Positions 54,401 to 57,395 of a stretch of DNA of 64,000 nucleotides are shown here, in pieces. How positions within the stretch are numbered: position 1 is the stretch's first letter; every line of letters begins with the position of its first letter. A model generated the notes under the pieces. That model worked only from the letters and a program-made list of their open reading frames with translations. It searched no databases and was not told where the DNA came from. The position numbers and the translations under genes are program-made. The stretch comes from Siphonodentalium dalli (Eukaryota; Mollusca; Scaphopoda; Gadilida; Siphonodentaliidae): the NCBI GenBank assembly GCA_032622095.1, contig CP136064.1, positions 40,761,912 to 40,825,911 on the forward strand. The letters run 5' to 3'.

Positions 54401-55774
54401 TGATCTAGATGTGGAACTTCTAACTTGGGCAAAACAGGCTGGTTTCTCTGATTTTCAGATTGCTAATATACTCGGAATACCAGAGAGTGATATGAGGCAA
54501 CTGAGGCTAAAGAATAAAATATCTCCATGTGTTAAACAGGTAAGGCCACACAAAGTTAGTTTTCCAGGCCCGCGTACATGGTCCCGGTACCCAGCACAAA
54601 CGCATGCAATTGAGACCGAACAGTCCCCTTTACCAGTTCAGATTTCTGATTCTTTACTGTAATTGGTAACTGTGTTCAAACATTGATATACACTGATGCA
54701 TTTCAACTGCAATCGCTGTAAAAATGCGTCAGTCTTACAAGATTGGGCAATTTATTTTTAAAGAAATCTCAGCAAATCTATCAAATAAAGTTTTACAGAC
54801 ATTTGTTTGGAAAATAATGGTCACGGGCAACTGAAACAAGATACAGAGGTGGAATGCCTCGTTGGCATGTACCCCAGAAATAAAAAAAGTTATTTAAAAT
54901 TTTGTGCTAACAGTAGTCAGTCCTTGAATTTGCCATTCATTAATGGAGATATTAGGTGAAGCAACCTTTTATACCTTTAATAGGAACAATAACCCACATT
55001 TGATATAACACTTTCTATACTAAATGGATTCTCCCTCTCAATTATAAAAGTATATGTTGGAATGGATTATTCATCTGGAGGCATTTTCAGGAAAAATAAG
55101 CAGACGAAAGTTAAAGGCCCACTTAATTTTCGGACACCCAGATAATTTTCTAACTATATGCCATATTATATACCATTTGAAAGAGGAAGCTCCAAAACAT
55201 TGTATTATCAACTTATTTGGTGTAATAAACTGAGAACATGTTGTTTTTGTTGAGATACCGACTTAAGATATAGAGTTATTCCCCTACCATTGAAAATACA
55301 TTTTAGTTTGAATTCTGTTGCATTTTTGGAGCCATAACGGGGGAAATCTTTCTATGATTTCAGCTGTTCTATTTCTCTATGGGCATCGTCTTGAGACATA
55401 AAAGTTTTAAATGGTGATGATTTATAGTATTTTAATAATATTTTATGGCATAGATTGTTATTAAAACTGTATATCAAGGCACTATAAAAAAAATAAGTGC
55501 TGACTCGAAAATTAAATGGGCCTTTAATAAAAGAGGTCCTACTAGTATTTACTGGAGGGAAATGTTCACATAATAAGTTCAACAAACAGGTCATTTGTTG
55601 AACTTATTATCTGAACATTTCCTAAGTGATAACTACTCATAAATGAGTATTTTAATATAGAAAGGTAAATAATTAGTCATTTGAATTATTACCTGTTTCT
55701 TTGCTTAGATTGACACAATGGCAGCTGAATATCCGGCCAAGACAAACTACTTATACTGCTCATACAACGGAATG
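9328..55774 (+). CDS. CPS1: Mitochondrial carbamoyl-phosphate synthetase (CPS III/CPS1 type), 22 coding exons, 3' partial
   Basis: Gene-level entry; coding exons are listed separately. The enzyme makes carbamoyl phosphate from bicarbonate, 2 ATP and an amide or ammonia nitrogen, in the mitochondrial matrix. The spliced exons give 2889 nt, 963 codons, without a stop or frame break. Order: presequence (about 1-38), small GAT-linked domain (about 40-190), class I glutamine amidotransferase (about 215-395), Lys-rich linker (about 399-420), first synthetase half with ATP-grasp (about 420-820), start of the oligomerisation region and the join to the second half (to 963). Family members are about 1500 residues, so about 540 residues are missing past the window edge. 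GICMGNQ around Cys290 and FHPE at 373-376 indicate a glutamine-dependent CPS III. The N-terminal extension and the GNQ (not GHQ) motif argue against CAD. Dependence on N-acetylglutamate cannot be judged because the C-terminal domain is absent. Confidence 0.95.
9698..9910. mobile_element. FB fold-back element (TA-flanked), copy 2
   Basis: Near-perfect palindrome of about 213 bp. Arms carry CTAAATAATCGACTCCTTAA, CACAGCAGAATTATGGGTAA and GAAAGCTCTCA at the centre. TA on each side (9696-9697, 9911-9912) suggests a Tc1/mariner-type target. Other copies: 4337 (half), 12447, 18078, 40306, 51925. Confidence 0.8.
10080..10460. repeat. CCGGATGATAAC family repeat, two modules
   Basis: Two modules (cores near 10143 and 10295) of the family described at the window start, preceded by a GGTCCGTCCATCCGTC-like tract. 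Lies in intron 1. Confidence 0.65.
10657..10766 (+). CDS. CPS1: CPS exon 2, residues 39-75 (start of small subunit-like domain)
   Basis: Acceptor ttcacag|CCC and donor GG|gtaagt. Encodes [20 protein letters not shown] followed by the [11 protein letters not shown] motif. This is the conserved start of the CarA-like N-terminal domain of carbamoyl-phosphate synthetases. The final Gly75 codon is split after two bases and is completed by exon 3. Confidence 0.95.
11022..11403. mobile_element. T2 family TTAA-flanked MITE, copy 1
   Basis: TTAA at 11018-11021 and 11404-11407. Left end CCCTTTACCCAACAG, right end GTTGGTTAAAGGG. Contains two separate hairpins of the CATTCTCTTATATATGCGAG module, and a right half without hairpins that includes TTGGCCGGTTTTGGCCGGTT. 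Copies at 18581 and 53907. Confidence 0.8.
11755..11899 (+). CDS. CPS1: CPS exon 3, residues 75-123
   Basis: Acceptor ttatag|A and donor CAG|gtaacc. Encodes the highly conserved [20 protein letters not shown] stretch and the GNYGVPD motif of the CarA-like domain. A TTAA-flanked transposon begins 15 nt into the following intron, unusually close to the donor. Confidence 0.95.
11914..12188. mobile_element. T4 family TTAA-flanked MITE, copy 1, 15 nt inside intron 3
   Basis: TTAA at 11910-11913 and 12189-12192. Ends CCCTTTCTACACTAAAT and ATTTAGTATAGAAATGG. A hairpin with arms like CAGATAATAAGTTCAACAAA lies right of centre. The right TTAA is shared with the next element. Confidence 0.8.
12193..12428. 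mobile_element. T1 family TTAA-flanked MITE, copy 2
   Basis: TTAA at 12189-12192 (shared with the T4 element) and 12429-12432. Ends CCCTTTGAGTGCCAGG and CCTGGCACTCAAAGGG. Inverted orientation relative to the copy at 8299, with the hairpin module on the right and a long A run in the middle. Confidence 0.85.
12447..12663. mobile_element. FB fold-back element, copy 3
   Basis: Palindrome with arms of about 100 bp and a short central loop near 12555. TA on each side. Only 14 bp separate it from the TTAA of the T1 element before it. Confidence 0.8.
12779..13007. mobile_element. hAT-type palindromic MITE with 8-bp TSD, copy 1
   Basis: Identical CTGAGCAC at 12771-12778 and 13008-13015. Ends CAAGCCTTGAA and TTCAAGGCTTG. 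Inside, four alternating copies of GCAGAATGAGGTYCCCAGAG-type sequence form two back-to-back hairpins; the last arm has an internal deletion. The 8-bp TSD and CAAG ends fit the hAT superfamily. Confidence 0.85.
13456..13602 (+). CDS. CPS1: CPS exon 4, residues 124-172
   Basis: Acceptor atcgcag|GTT and donor AAA|gtgagt, phase 0 on both sides. Encodes the [18 protein letters not shown] segment, then a Trp-Leu helix and the [15 protein letters not shown] motif. This matches the VDTR-LT-IR region in the N-terminal domain of CPS1 and CAD. Confidence 0.95.
14055..14147 (+). CDS. CPS1: CPS exon 5, residues 173-203
   Basis: Acceptor tttacag|GGG and donor AAG|gtttgt. Encodes [12 protein letters not shown] and ends with NLMAEVSTK. 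This corresponds to the CPS1 segment linking the N-terminal domain to the amidotransferase. A repeat of the AGCTCACCTGAG family begins 113 nt downstream. Confidence 0.95.
14261..14805. repeat. AGCTCACCTGAG family repeat, copy 2
   Basis: Starts AGCTCACCTGAGACGAAGTC, followed by a TCCGTCCGTCCATCC tract and three to four modules of about 125 bp (CAGATTTGTTCAAATG; GGTCACTGGGTCAAATAG), ending in an A run. Lies in intron 5. Confidence 0.75.
15296..16230. repeat. Two decayed palindromic-family ends and a 120-bp tandem duplication
   Basis: 15296-15445 and 15825-15970 are diverged GCAGAATGA-GTCCCCAGATG blocks of the hAT-type family. 15995-16228 is a direct duplication with period 120 bp: AGTTTCAATGTCCCCCTAA occurs at 16021 and 16141. 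The same filler occurs once at 5560-5720. Confidence 0.7.
16265..16445. repeat. CCGGATGATAAC family repeat, single module
   Basis: Carries TTTCCGGATGATAACTTTAC and GACCAAGTTTGAATTTGG, as in the first 775 bp of the window. Confidence 0.5.
16828..16917 (+). CDS. CPS1: CPS exon 6, residues 204-233 (entry to GAT domain)
   Basis: Acceptor ttaatag|GAT and donor AAG|gtaata. Encodes [20 protein letters not shown] and then [10 protein letters not shown]. The A-DCG-K-N motif is the first beta strand and helix of the class I glutamine amidotransferase fold. Phase 0 at both ends. Confidence 0.95.
18078..18292. mobile_element. FB fold-back element, copy 4
   Basis: Palindromic arms as in the copy at 9698, more diverged (extra bases at the right arm, a short deletion near the right tip). 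TA on both sides. Confidence 0.75.
18581..18953. mobile_element. T2 family TTAA-flanked MITE, copy 2
   Basis: TTAA at 18577-18580 and 18954-18957. Left end has one change (GCCTTTACCC). Nearly identical to the copy at 11022 over its whole length, with the second hairpin partly deleted near 18780. Ends 66 nt before exon 7. Confidence 0.8.
19020..19148 (+). CDS. CPS1: CPS exon 7, residues 234-276 (GAT oxyanion region)
   Basis: Acceptor attttcag|AGA and donor AAA|gtagga. Encodes [12 protein letters not shown] and the [10 protein letters not shown] motif at residues 256-265, the conserved SNGPGDP loop of CarA-type amidotransferases. A T2 transposon ends 66 nt before the acceptor. Confidence 0.95.
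19646..19752 (+). CDS. CPS1: CPS exon 8, residues 277-312, carrying catalytic Cys290
   Basis: Acceptor ttaacag|GTA and donor AG|gtatgt. Encodes [20 protein letters not shown]. Cys290 sits at the nucleophile position of the amidotransferase, which in human CPS1 is Ser. GNQ instead of GHQ follows the CPS III/CPS1 lineage and not CAD. The Arg312 codon is split with exon 9. Confidence 0.96.
19999..21204 (+). mobile_element. hAT element, internally deleted, with transposase relic
   Basis: Perfect 8-bp TSD GTACAAAT at 19991-19998 and 21205-21212. Perfect 11-bp terminal inverted repeats TAGAGTTTAAT and ATTAAACTCTA, with subterminal GGGAATTCCCGGTTCCCG motifs. Contains a fragment of a hAT transposase C-terminus. 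The size (1206 bp) is far below a full hAT element. Confidence 0.9.
20572..20814 (+). pseudogene. hAT transposase C-terminal dimerisation domain fragment
   Basis: An 80-residue open frame with [20 protein letters not shown] and [10 protein letters not shown]. This is the SxxSER-FS-AG and L-FL pattern of the hAT C-terminal dimerisation region. The catalytic RNase H part is missing, so this is a relic inside the hAT element and not a working gene. Confidence 0.8.
21421..22073. mobile_element. PH (Harbinger-like) MITE, copy 1
   Basis: TAA at 21418-21420 and 22074-22076. Ends GGCCCAAAAAAAAAA and TTTTTTTTTTGGCC. Subterminal inverted words GGTTTTGGTTCTC-like and GAGAACCAAAAC. A 3-bp TAA target is characteristic of PIF/Harbinger. 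Copies at 34327 and 57605. Ends 41 nt before exon 9. Confidence 0.7.
22115..22256 (+). CDS. CPS1: CPS exon 9, residues 312-359
   Basis: Acceptor catacag|G and donor GAG|gtactt. Encodes [20 protein letters not shown] and the [11 protein letters not shown] motif, all standard parts of the CarA/CPS amidotransferase. The Harbinger-like element in intron 8 ends 41 nt before this exon, so the branch point lies in or next to transposon sequence. Confidence 0.95.
22787..23037. mobile_element. T1 family TTAA-flanked MITE, copy 3
   Basis: TTAA at 22783-22786 and 23038-23041. Ends CCCTTTGAGTGCCAGG and CCTGGCACTCAAAGGG. Contains the long hairpin module at 22922-22993. Ends 48 nt before exon 10. Confidence 0.85.
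23086..23163 (+). CDS. CPS1: CPS exon 10, residues 360-385, carrying His374 and Glu376
   Basis: Acceptor tctttag|GGA and donor GAG|gtaaat. Encodes [20 protein letters not shown] followed by GPTDTE. FHPE supplies the catalytic His and Glu, completing the triad with Cys290. A T1 transposon ends 48 nt upstream. Confidence 0.96.
23233..23418 (+). mobile_element. Probable tRNA-derived SINE
   Basis: GCTCGGTAGCTCAATCGTTA at the 5' side resembles a tRNA A box, and TGAGTTTGATGCTCGCC about 45 bp later resembles a B box. An unrelated body and an A-rich tail (ATAAAAAAAATAG) follow. I see only one copy here, so the family is not confirmed. Confidence 0.5.
23854..23955 (+). CDS. CPS1: CPS exon 11, residues 386-419 (end of GAT and linker)
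   Basis: Acceptor attgcag|TTC and donor AAG|gtaaaa. Starts with [11 protein letters not shown], the last helix of the amidotransferase, then a Lys/Pro-rich linker ([11 protein letters not shown]) that joins the GAT to the synthetase half, as in other fused CPS enzymes. Confidence 0.93.
24388..24483 (+). CDS. CPS1: CPS exon 12, residues 420-451 (start of synthetase half 1)
   Basis: Acceptor tttgtag|GTT and donor AAG|gtaatc. Encodes [20 protein letters not shown] and the DYSGSQA motif. This is the invariant glycine-rich start of the large-subunit (CarB-like) domain. The next intron is 9567 bp, the longest complete one here. Confidence 0.97.
24718..25092 (+). other. Open frame of 124 codons, not recognised
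   Basis: The frame has hydrophobic stretches in its second half ([15 protein letters not shown] and [17 protein letters not shown]), which could be two membrane segments, and a basic end. I recognise no family. It lies within an intron of the CPS gene and may be chance. Confidence 0.2.
30628..30740. repeat. Perfect 21-bp inverted repeat with 71-bp spacer
   Basis: GACAGTACACTACCGATACA at 30628 (continuing one base) pairs with the complement ending at 30740. A second inner pair (CAGTCTAGTGTACTAG and CCAGTACACCAGACTG) extends the stem. A related single arm occurs at 29017-29037. Confidence 0.8.
33655..34012. mobile_element. Decayed palindromic hAT-type element before exon 13
   Basis: A hairpin at 33895-33990 (GCAGAATGAGGTCCCCAGAG and its complement), plus a lone CCTCATTCTGC arm at 33691. 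GAGGCCT-like ends are seen near 33671 and 34010. The right part stops about 38 nt before exon 13. Confidence 0.6.
34051..34240 (+). CDS. CPS1: CPS exon 13, residues 452-515
   Basis: Acceptor tcttgcag|GAA and donor TGTG|gtatgt. Encodes [30 protein letters not shown] and GGQTALNCG, conserved pre-ATP-grasp motifs of synthetase half 1. The Gly515 codon is split after one base. A Harbinger-like element begins 86 nt downstream. Confidence 0.97.
34327..34984. mobile_element. PH (Harbinger-like) MITE, copy 2
   Basis: TAA at 34324-34326 and 34985-34987. Ends GGCCAAAAAAAAAAA and TTTTTTTTTTGGCC. Very similar to the copies at 21421 and 57605. Confidence 0.75.
35289..36636 (+). mobile_element. Inner nested hAT element with 8-bp TSD
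   Basis: Perfect TSD GACGTAAT at 35281-35288 and 36637-36644. Ends CAGTGTTCACGCTG and CAGCGTGAACACTG are perfect 14-bp inverted repeats. Subterminal TTTGGCTAATAAAA and TTTGGCTAAAC words recur at both ends. A C run lies near 36310. Contains a transposase N-terminal relic. Confidence 0.9.
35642..35860 (+). pseudogene. Zinc-finger-like N-terminal relic of a hAT transposase
   Basis: The 72-codon frame ends with [18 protein letters not shown] and [12 protein letters not shown]. The F--AW----PWL then C--C pattern resembles the N-terminal zinc finger of ZNF862-type hAT proteins. Only this piece remains. Confidence 0.5.
37321..38901. mobile_element. hAT-like element with CCCTGGGAATTA ends
   Basis: TGTGTGAG at 37313-37320 and 38902-38909 flank it. 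The left end reads CAACCCTGGGAATTA and the right end TAATTCCCAGGGC. Subterminal TGCCTAGGCGAAAA at left and CCTCGGCATTGCCGACG at right. No transposase recognised. The last base or two of the ends are not symmetric, so the exact boundary is uncertain. Confidence 0.65.
38910..39652. other. End of intron 13, no gene
   Basis: Contains an interspersed-looking segment at 39310-39600 (TGTGTGTGCGTGTAACTCGG; AAAGTTTCACGCCGATTGGT) similar in style to other invertebrate repeats. No gene seen. Confidence 0.35.
39653..39939 (+). CDS. CPS1: CPS exon 14, residues 515-610 (ATP-grasp core)
   Basis: Acceptor tttgcag|GT and donor AAG|gtagct. The largest exon here. Encodes [20 protein letters not shown], and at 580-594 [15 protein letters not shown], which fits the first CPS/ATP-grasp signature (PROSITE PS00866 pattern). 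A partial copy of its last 30 or so bases plus donor lies 277 bp downstream in intron 14. Confidence 0.97.
40185..40226 (+). repeat. Partial copy of the exon 14 end and its donor
   Basis: CAGAAGGAACT, GAAGGGATTGCTTCC and GGTAGCTATG align with exon 14 bases 39910-39949 (CAGAAGGAACT, GAAGAGATTGCTTTC, GGTAGCTACG), 277 bp downstream and in the same orientation. About 85 percent of positions agree by eye. The donor GT is kept. Confidence 0.7.
40306..40495. mobile_element. FB fold-back element, copy 5
   Basis: TA-flanked. Arms as in the copy at 9698, with a deletion near the centre (GGAAAGCTCTCACTAAGCCA). Lies in intron 14. Confidence 0.75.
41225..42509. mobile_element. TA-flanked DNA transposon with CCGTACTGACCCG ends
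   Basis: TA at 41223-41224 and 42510-42511. Perfect 13-bp inverted ends CCGTACTGACCCG and CGGGTCAGTACGG. Subterminal TTTAAGCCCACC words in several copies at left and GTTTAAGCCCACTT at right. Size 1285 bp, no recognised protein. Confidence 0.75.
42602..43438. mobile_element. hAT element with 8-bp TSD and multiple C tracts
   Basis: Perfect TSD TCAACGAC at 42594-42601 and 43439-43446. Ends CAGAGGCGGACTGG and CCAGTCCGCCTCTG. G or C runs near 42663, 42712, 42778 and 43302. Small open frames here are driven by these runs. Confidence 0.9.
43914..44058 (+). CDS. CPS1: CPS exon 15, residues 611-659
   Basis: Acceptor attgcag|GCG and donor ACAG|gttaat. Encodes [29 protein letters not shown] and DPLGVHTG, the central ATP-grasp strands. 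The Gly659 codon is split after one base. A T3 transposon begins 73 nt downstream. Confidence 0.96.
44132..44394. mobile_element. T3 family TTAA-flanked MITE, copy 2
   Basis: TTAA at 44128-44131 and 44395-44398. Ends CCCTTCCATGACTGGGG and a diverged complement CCCGTCATGAAAGAG. Two palindromic blocks of the CATTCTCTTATATATG module. Confidence 0.75.
44703..44989 (+). repeat. Minisatellite that forms the exon 16 acceptor
   Basis: About eight units of 26 or 28 bp (TTTCCACCAAGCATATGTTC then ACTTTTA), the first four alternating 26/28/26/28, followed by about four 16-bp units (TGTTCACTTTTATATA). The last unit reads TGTTCACTTTCATAG and ends exactly at the splice site before exon 16. Confidence 0.85.
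44990..45066 (+). CDS. CPS1: CPS exon 16, residues 659-684
   Basis: Acceptor tttcatag|GT and donor AAG|gtaaaa. Encodes [20 protein letters not shown] and ETAIK, the conserved [10 protein letters not shown] stretch. The acceptor is the last unit of a minisatellite (44703-44989), so the pyrimidine tract itself is repeat DNA. Confidence 0.96.
45067..45464. other. Intron 16, unique-looking
   Basis: 398 bp with no repeat or transposon end that I can see. Confidence 0.5.
45465..45598 (+). CDS. CPS1: CPS exon 17, residues 685-729 (second ATP-grasp signature)
   Basis: Acceptor atttcag|GTA and donor CTGG|gtatgt. Encodes [13 protein letters not shown], then [20 protein letters not shown]. Residues 710-717 fit the second CPS signature (PROSITE PS00867 pattern), with Glu712 and Asn714 as expected metal/ATP ligands. 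The last 24 nt of the exon plus the donor are the first copy of the 48-bp tandem array that fills the start of intron 17. The first donor is the correct one, because exon 18 restores [10 protein letters not shown] across it. Confidence 0.96.
45575..47626 (+). repeat. 48-bp minisatellite made from the exon 17 end and its splice donor
   Basis: Unit: AGCCCTGGCATCCAAGGCTA, CTGGGTATGTAGTATTACTA, TGATGATT (48 bp). The first 24 bp are the end of exon 17, the rest is the start of intron 17. Starts in the exon at 45575. Thirteen units run to 46199 and 29 more to 47589, then a partial 43rd unit to 47626. One unit is 45 bp (near 46815) and two are 49 bp (ending 46199 and 47589). Differences are otherwise mainly ACTATGATG / ACTTTGATG / ACTATGATT. 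Because 48 is a multiple of 3, long open frames appear on both strands. Confidence 0.97.
47627..48808. mobile_element. DNA transposon at the array end with a 12-bp direct repeat
   Basis: Perfect 13-bp inverted ends GTGATGAGCCGAT and ATCGGCTCATCAC, with repeated AATCGG words inside both ends. TATGTAGTATTA at 47615-47626 and again at 48809-48820. Removing the element and one 12-mer restores a normal repeat unit running into intron 17. Could be Mutator-like; a TA target is the alternative. Confidence 0.75.
48915..49143. mobile_element. hAT-type palindromic MITE with 8-bp TSD, copy 2
   Basis: Perfect TSD TGTCTGAC at 48907-48914 and 49144-49151. 33-bp terminal inverted repeats starting CAAGCCTTGAAATAGGGTGT. 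Contains four alternating GCAGAATGAGGT arms. Confidence 0.9.
49727..49925 (+). CDS. CPS1: CPS exon 18, residues 729-795
   Basis: Acceptor tcttcag|A and donor GAG|gtgggt. Encodes [19 protein letters not shown], then [20 protein letters not shown] and GSAMKSVGE, the end of the first ATP-grasp domain. A T6 transposon copy begins 63 nt downstream. Confidence 0.96.
49989..50395. mobile_element. T6 family element, decayed copy
   Basis: TTAA at 49985-49988 and 50396-50399. Right end GGATTGAGCACCT is close to the family end, the left end (AGTTGCATAATCCGA) is diverged. Internal TTACTATTTCCTTGGCTTCG is shared with the copies at 6033 and 60452. Confidence 0.65.
50888..51170. mobile_element. T4 family MITE next to the exon 19 acceptor
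   Basis: TTAA at 50884-50887, then CCCTGTCAATACTAAACAC. Hairpin AGATAATAAGTTCAACAAAT and its complement. The right end TTTAGTATAGAAAT is present twice and lacks a clean TTAA. Exon 19 begins at 51187. Confidence 0.65.
51187..51363 (+). CDS. CPS1: CPS exon 19, residues 796-854
   Basis: Acceptor tgttttag|GTG and donor AAG|gttagt. Encodes [20 protein letters not shown], then a more variable region ending in RIHTIAK. This is the bridge from ATP-grasp to the oligomerisation domain. The T4 transposon upstream decays within about 15-30 nt of the acceptor. Confidence 0.95.
51489..51752. mobile_element. T3 family TTAA-flanked MITE, copy 3
   Basis: TTAA at 51485-51488 and 51753-51756. Ends CCCTTTCATGATGGGAG and a partial complement GTCATCGAAGG. 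Two palindromic modules. Begins 125 nt after exon 19. Confidence 0.75.
51925..52094. mobile_element. FB fold-back element, copy 6
   Basis: TA-flanked, near-perfect palindrome of 170 bp with the central part lost (TATGGCTTGTAGCAACAAGC). Arms identical to the family over most of their length. Confidence 0.8.
52309..52562. mobile_element. hAT-type palindromic MITE, copy 3
   Basis: Ends CAAGCCTTGAAATAGGG and CCCTATTTCAAGGCTTG. Four complete alternating GCAGAATGAGGT arms. The 8 bp on each side do not match (CTCAACTG against TTTATAAT), so the original TSD is lost or the junction was rearranged. Confidence 0.8.
52985..53265. repeat. CCGGATGATAAC family repeat, diverged
   Basis: Modules with TTTCCTGATGATAACTTAAA, ATACAGGTCCAGCTCAAATT and ACCGGAGTTATTACCCC, as in the first 775 bp. 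Lies in intron 19. Confidence 0.5.
53484..53602 (+). CDS. CPS1: CPS exon 20, residues 855-894 (oligomerisation region)
   Basis: Acceptor tttgcag|GCT and donor AACAA|gtaagc. Encodes [20 protein letters not shown]. The DKWFL motif is conserved in the helical oligomerisation region of CPS enzymes. The Lys894 codon is split after two bases and completed by exon 21. Confidence 0.95.
53907..54299. mobile_element. T2 family TTAA-flanked MITE, copy 3
   Basis: TTAA at 53903-53906 and 54300-54303. Ends CCCTTTACCCAACAG and GTTGGGTAAAGGG. Two intact hairpin modules. The longest of the three copies. Ends 98 nt before exon 21. Confidence 0.85.
54398..54539 (+). CDS. CPS1: CPS exon 21, residues 894-941
   Basis: Acceptor tttcttag|G and donor CAG|gtaagg. 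Encodes [20 protein letters not shown], then [16 protein letters not shown], matching the GFSD-QI and R-LR-K--I-P-VKQ motifs of the oligomerisation domain. A T2 transposon ends 98 nt upstream. Confidence 0.95.
55008..55665. mobile_element. T4 MITE with a T5 element inserted
   Basis: Outer parts (about 55008-55110 and 55528-55665) match T4, including ACTTTCTATACTAAATGG and the TTCAACAAA hairpin. The flanking TTAA of the outer element is decayed. Confidence 0.65.
55115..55523. mobile_element. T5 family TTAA-flanked element, nested
   Basis: TTAA at 55111-55114 and 55524-55527. Ends AGGCCCACTTAATTTTCG and CGAAAATTAAATGGGCCT. Non-coding. A fragment of the same family is at about 58270-58475. Confidence 0.8.
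55709..55774 (+). CDS. CPS1: CPS exon 22, residues 942-963, last exon in window
   Basis: Acceptor ttgcttag|ATT and donor ATG|gtgagt. Encodes [20 protein letters not shown] plus GM, the conserved IDT-AAE-P--TNYLY junction between the two synthetase halves. I could not find the next expected exon (the second glycine-rich GSG/GCGP motif) up to 64000, so intron 22 is at least 8.2 kb. Confidence 0.95.
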
Positions 55775-55814
55775 GTGAGTTATCAATATTTATCTACAAT
55801 TTGTTGTTTTATAT

Positions 55815-56108
55815 AACACTAGCTGGGTACCCATCCTGACAGGGAGAGTCGTTGTGTTTTTTTTTTATTGGCATCCCCATCTACACCAACACCCCAAAAA
55901 TGGTGGAAATCTGCCCAGCGGATCCCGAGATACAGGTTCAAGGTCATTTGAAAGGTCAAGGTCACGCCGCACGGGCATCCGGGTGTGACGAAATTGCTCG
56001 GCGCCTCAAACTACCCCCACACACCAAATTCGGTGGAAATCGGCTCAGCGGATCCCGAGATATGAGTTCAAGGTCACTCGAAGGTCAAGGTGAGAGTCGT
56101 GTTGTTTT
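55815..56108. repeat. GGTCAAGGTCACGCCGCACG family repeat
   Basis: Carries ATTGGCATCCCCATCTACAC, AAAATGGTGGAAATC and a tandem GATCCCGAGATA-AGTTCAAGGTCA module twice. Related to 59750-60116 and 62035-62160. Common style of interspersed repeat in lophotrochozoans (family knowledge, not tested here). Confidence 0.65.
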
Positions 56109-56112
56109 TTAT

Positions 56113-56645
56113 TAGCTCACCTGAGATGAAGTCTCCGTGGAGCTATAGTCATCACTCCTCGTCCGTCCGTCCGTCAGTCAAGAATCATCTTCTCGTCCCG
56201 AACCGTAAGACGTAACGTGTTCATATTTGGTGTGGATGTTCCCTAGGTGAATCACATTCAGATTTGTTCAAATGAGGTCACTGGGTGAAATAGTTGTGAA
56301 AGCAGGGCCATAACTCTATTCCTCCATAGTAATTCTTAGAACGACTTCTTTTACTGAACTATAAGGCCGTATGGATTCATATTTGGTGTGGATGTTCCCT
56401 AGTTGACTCACATTCAGATTTGTTAAAATGAGGTCACCAGGTTGATTAGTTGAGAAACCAGGGCCATAACTCTATTCCTCCATAGTAATTCTTAGAATGA
56501 CTTCTTCTTTTGAACCATTTGACCGATTTAGCTTACATTTGGTATGGAGAGTCCTTGTGTGACTGGGGTTCAGATTTGTTCAAATGGGGTCACTGGGTCA
56601 AATAGGGGCAGAGCCAGGGCCCAGGGACATAAATCTTAAAAAAAA
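56113..56645. repeat. AGCTCACCTGAG family repeat, copy 3
   Basis: Starts AGCTCACCTGAGATGAAGTC, followed by a TCCGTCCGTCCGTC tract and three modules with CAGATTTGTTCAAATG or a variant. Ends in an A-rich stretch, then C-rich sequence to about 56720. Confidence 0.75.
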
Positions 56646-57395
56646 TTAATTCAAATCCTTGTTTTAAACCCTCGCACCCCCAACCCCCCCCCCCCCCCCC
56701 CCACCACCACCACTGCATGTCCCTGCCACCCCATACCAGATCCCTGCAAGGTTCACCCCATTAAAAGCCTTACACTTTATTTATATGACATGCCAGGAAC
56801 TGACCAGCCTTAATTCTCACAGTGCTCACAGCTGTGTGTCCAGTCATTATAAAGTAATTAACTTTTATCTCAATATCCACATTTATCAGGCTAAGAGAGA
56901 AAGAGGTGTGTGAATGAAATTTAATCCTATGTGTTTACAGCAATCTCAAATACAACTCTAACTGTTTGACAGTTTACACATTTTATAATAGTATTAGTAT
57001 TAACCATTTCATTACCAGAGCTATGCTGGTACAGCAATAAAGACCCTGCACCAGTGTATTCTCCTATATATAAGAGAATACACTGGGGTTCAAGATCAAG
57101 GAAATATTGTTAGGTCAATATAGTCAGACATACAAATAAATCACACATGTCCTATTCTCGCAGGGATGTCCCCACATATGTTTGGGAAGGGGGCAAATTT
57201 CTCAGATTTGTTCATTGAGATGTAATTTTTTTTCCAAAACCAATTACATAAATTATACTAAAATAAAATGAATATAAAATAATAGACCATTGATCAAGAG
57301 AAATGAGCTCCCTAGTTTTAATATTTGTCCAATATTTATTATTTTATAACAAGGTACTAGTATCATGCCAGTGCATTGTCTTATATATGTGAGTG

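Noticed and set aside
9328-55774. Assignment to CAD (cytosolic pyrimidine enzyme)
   Set aside because: The presequence-like start, GNQ in the amidotransferase motif and closer match of many segments to CPS1 (for example [16 protein letters not shown]-like and [10 protein letters not shown]) favour CPS III/CPS1. Not fully excluded without the 3' part.
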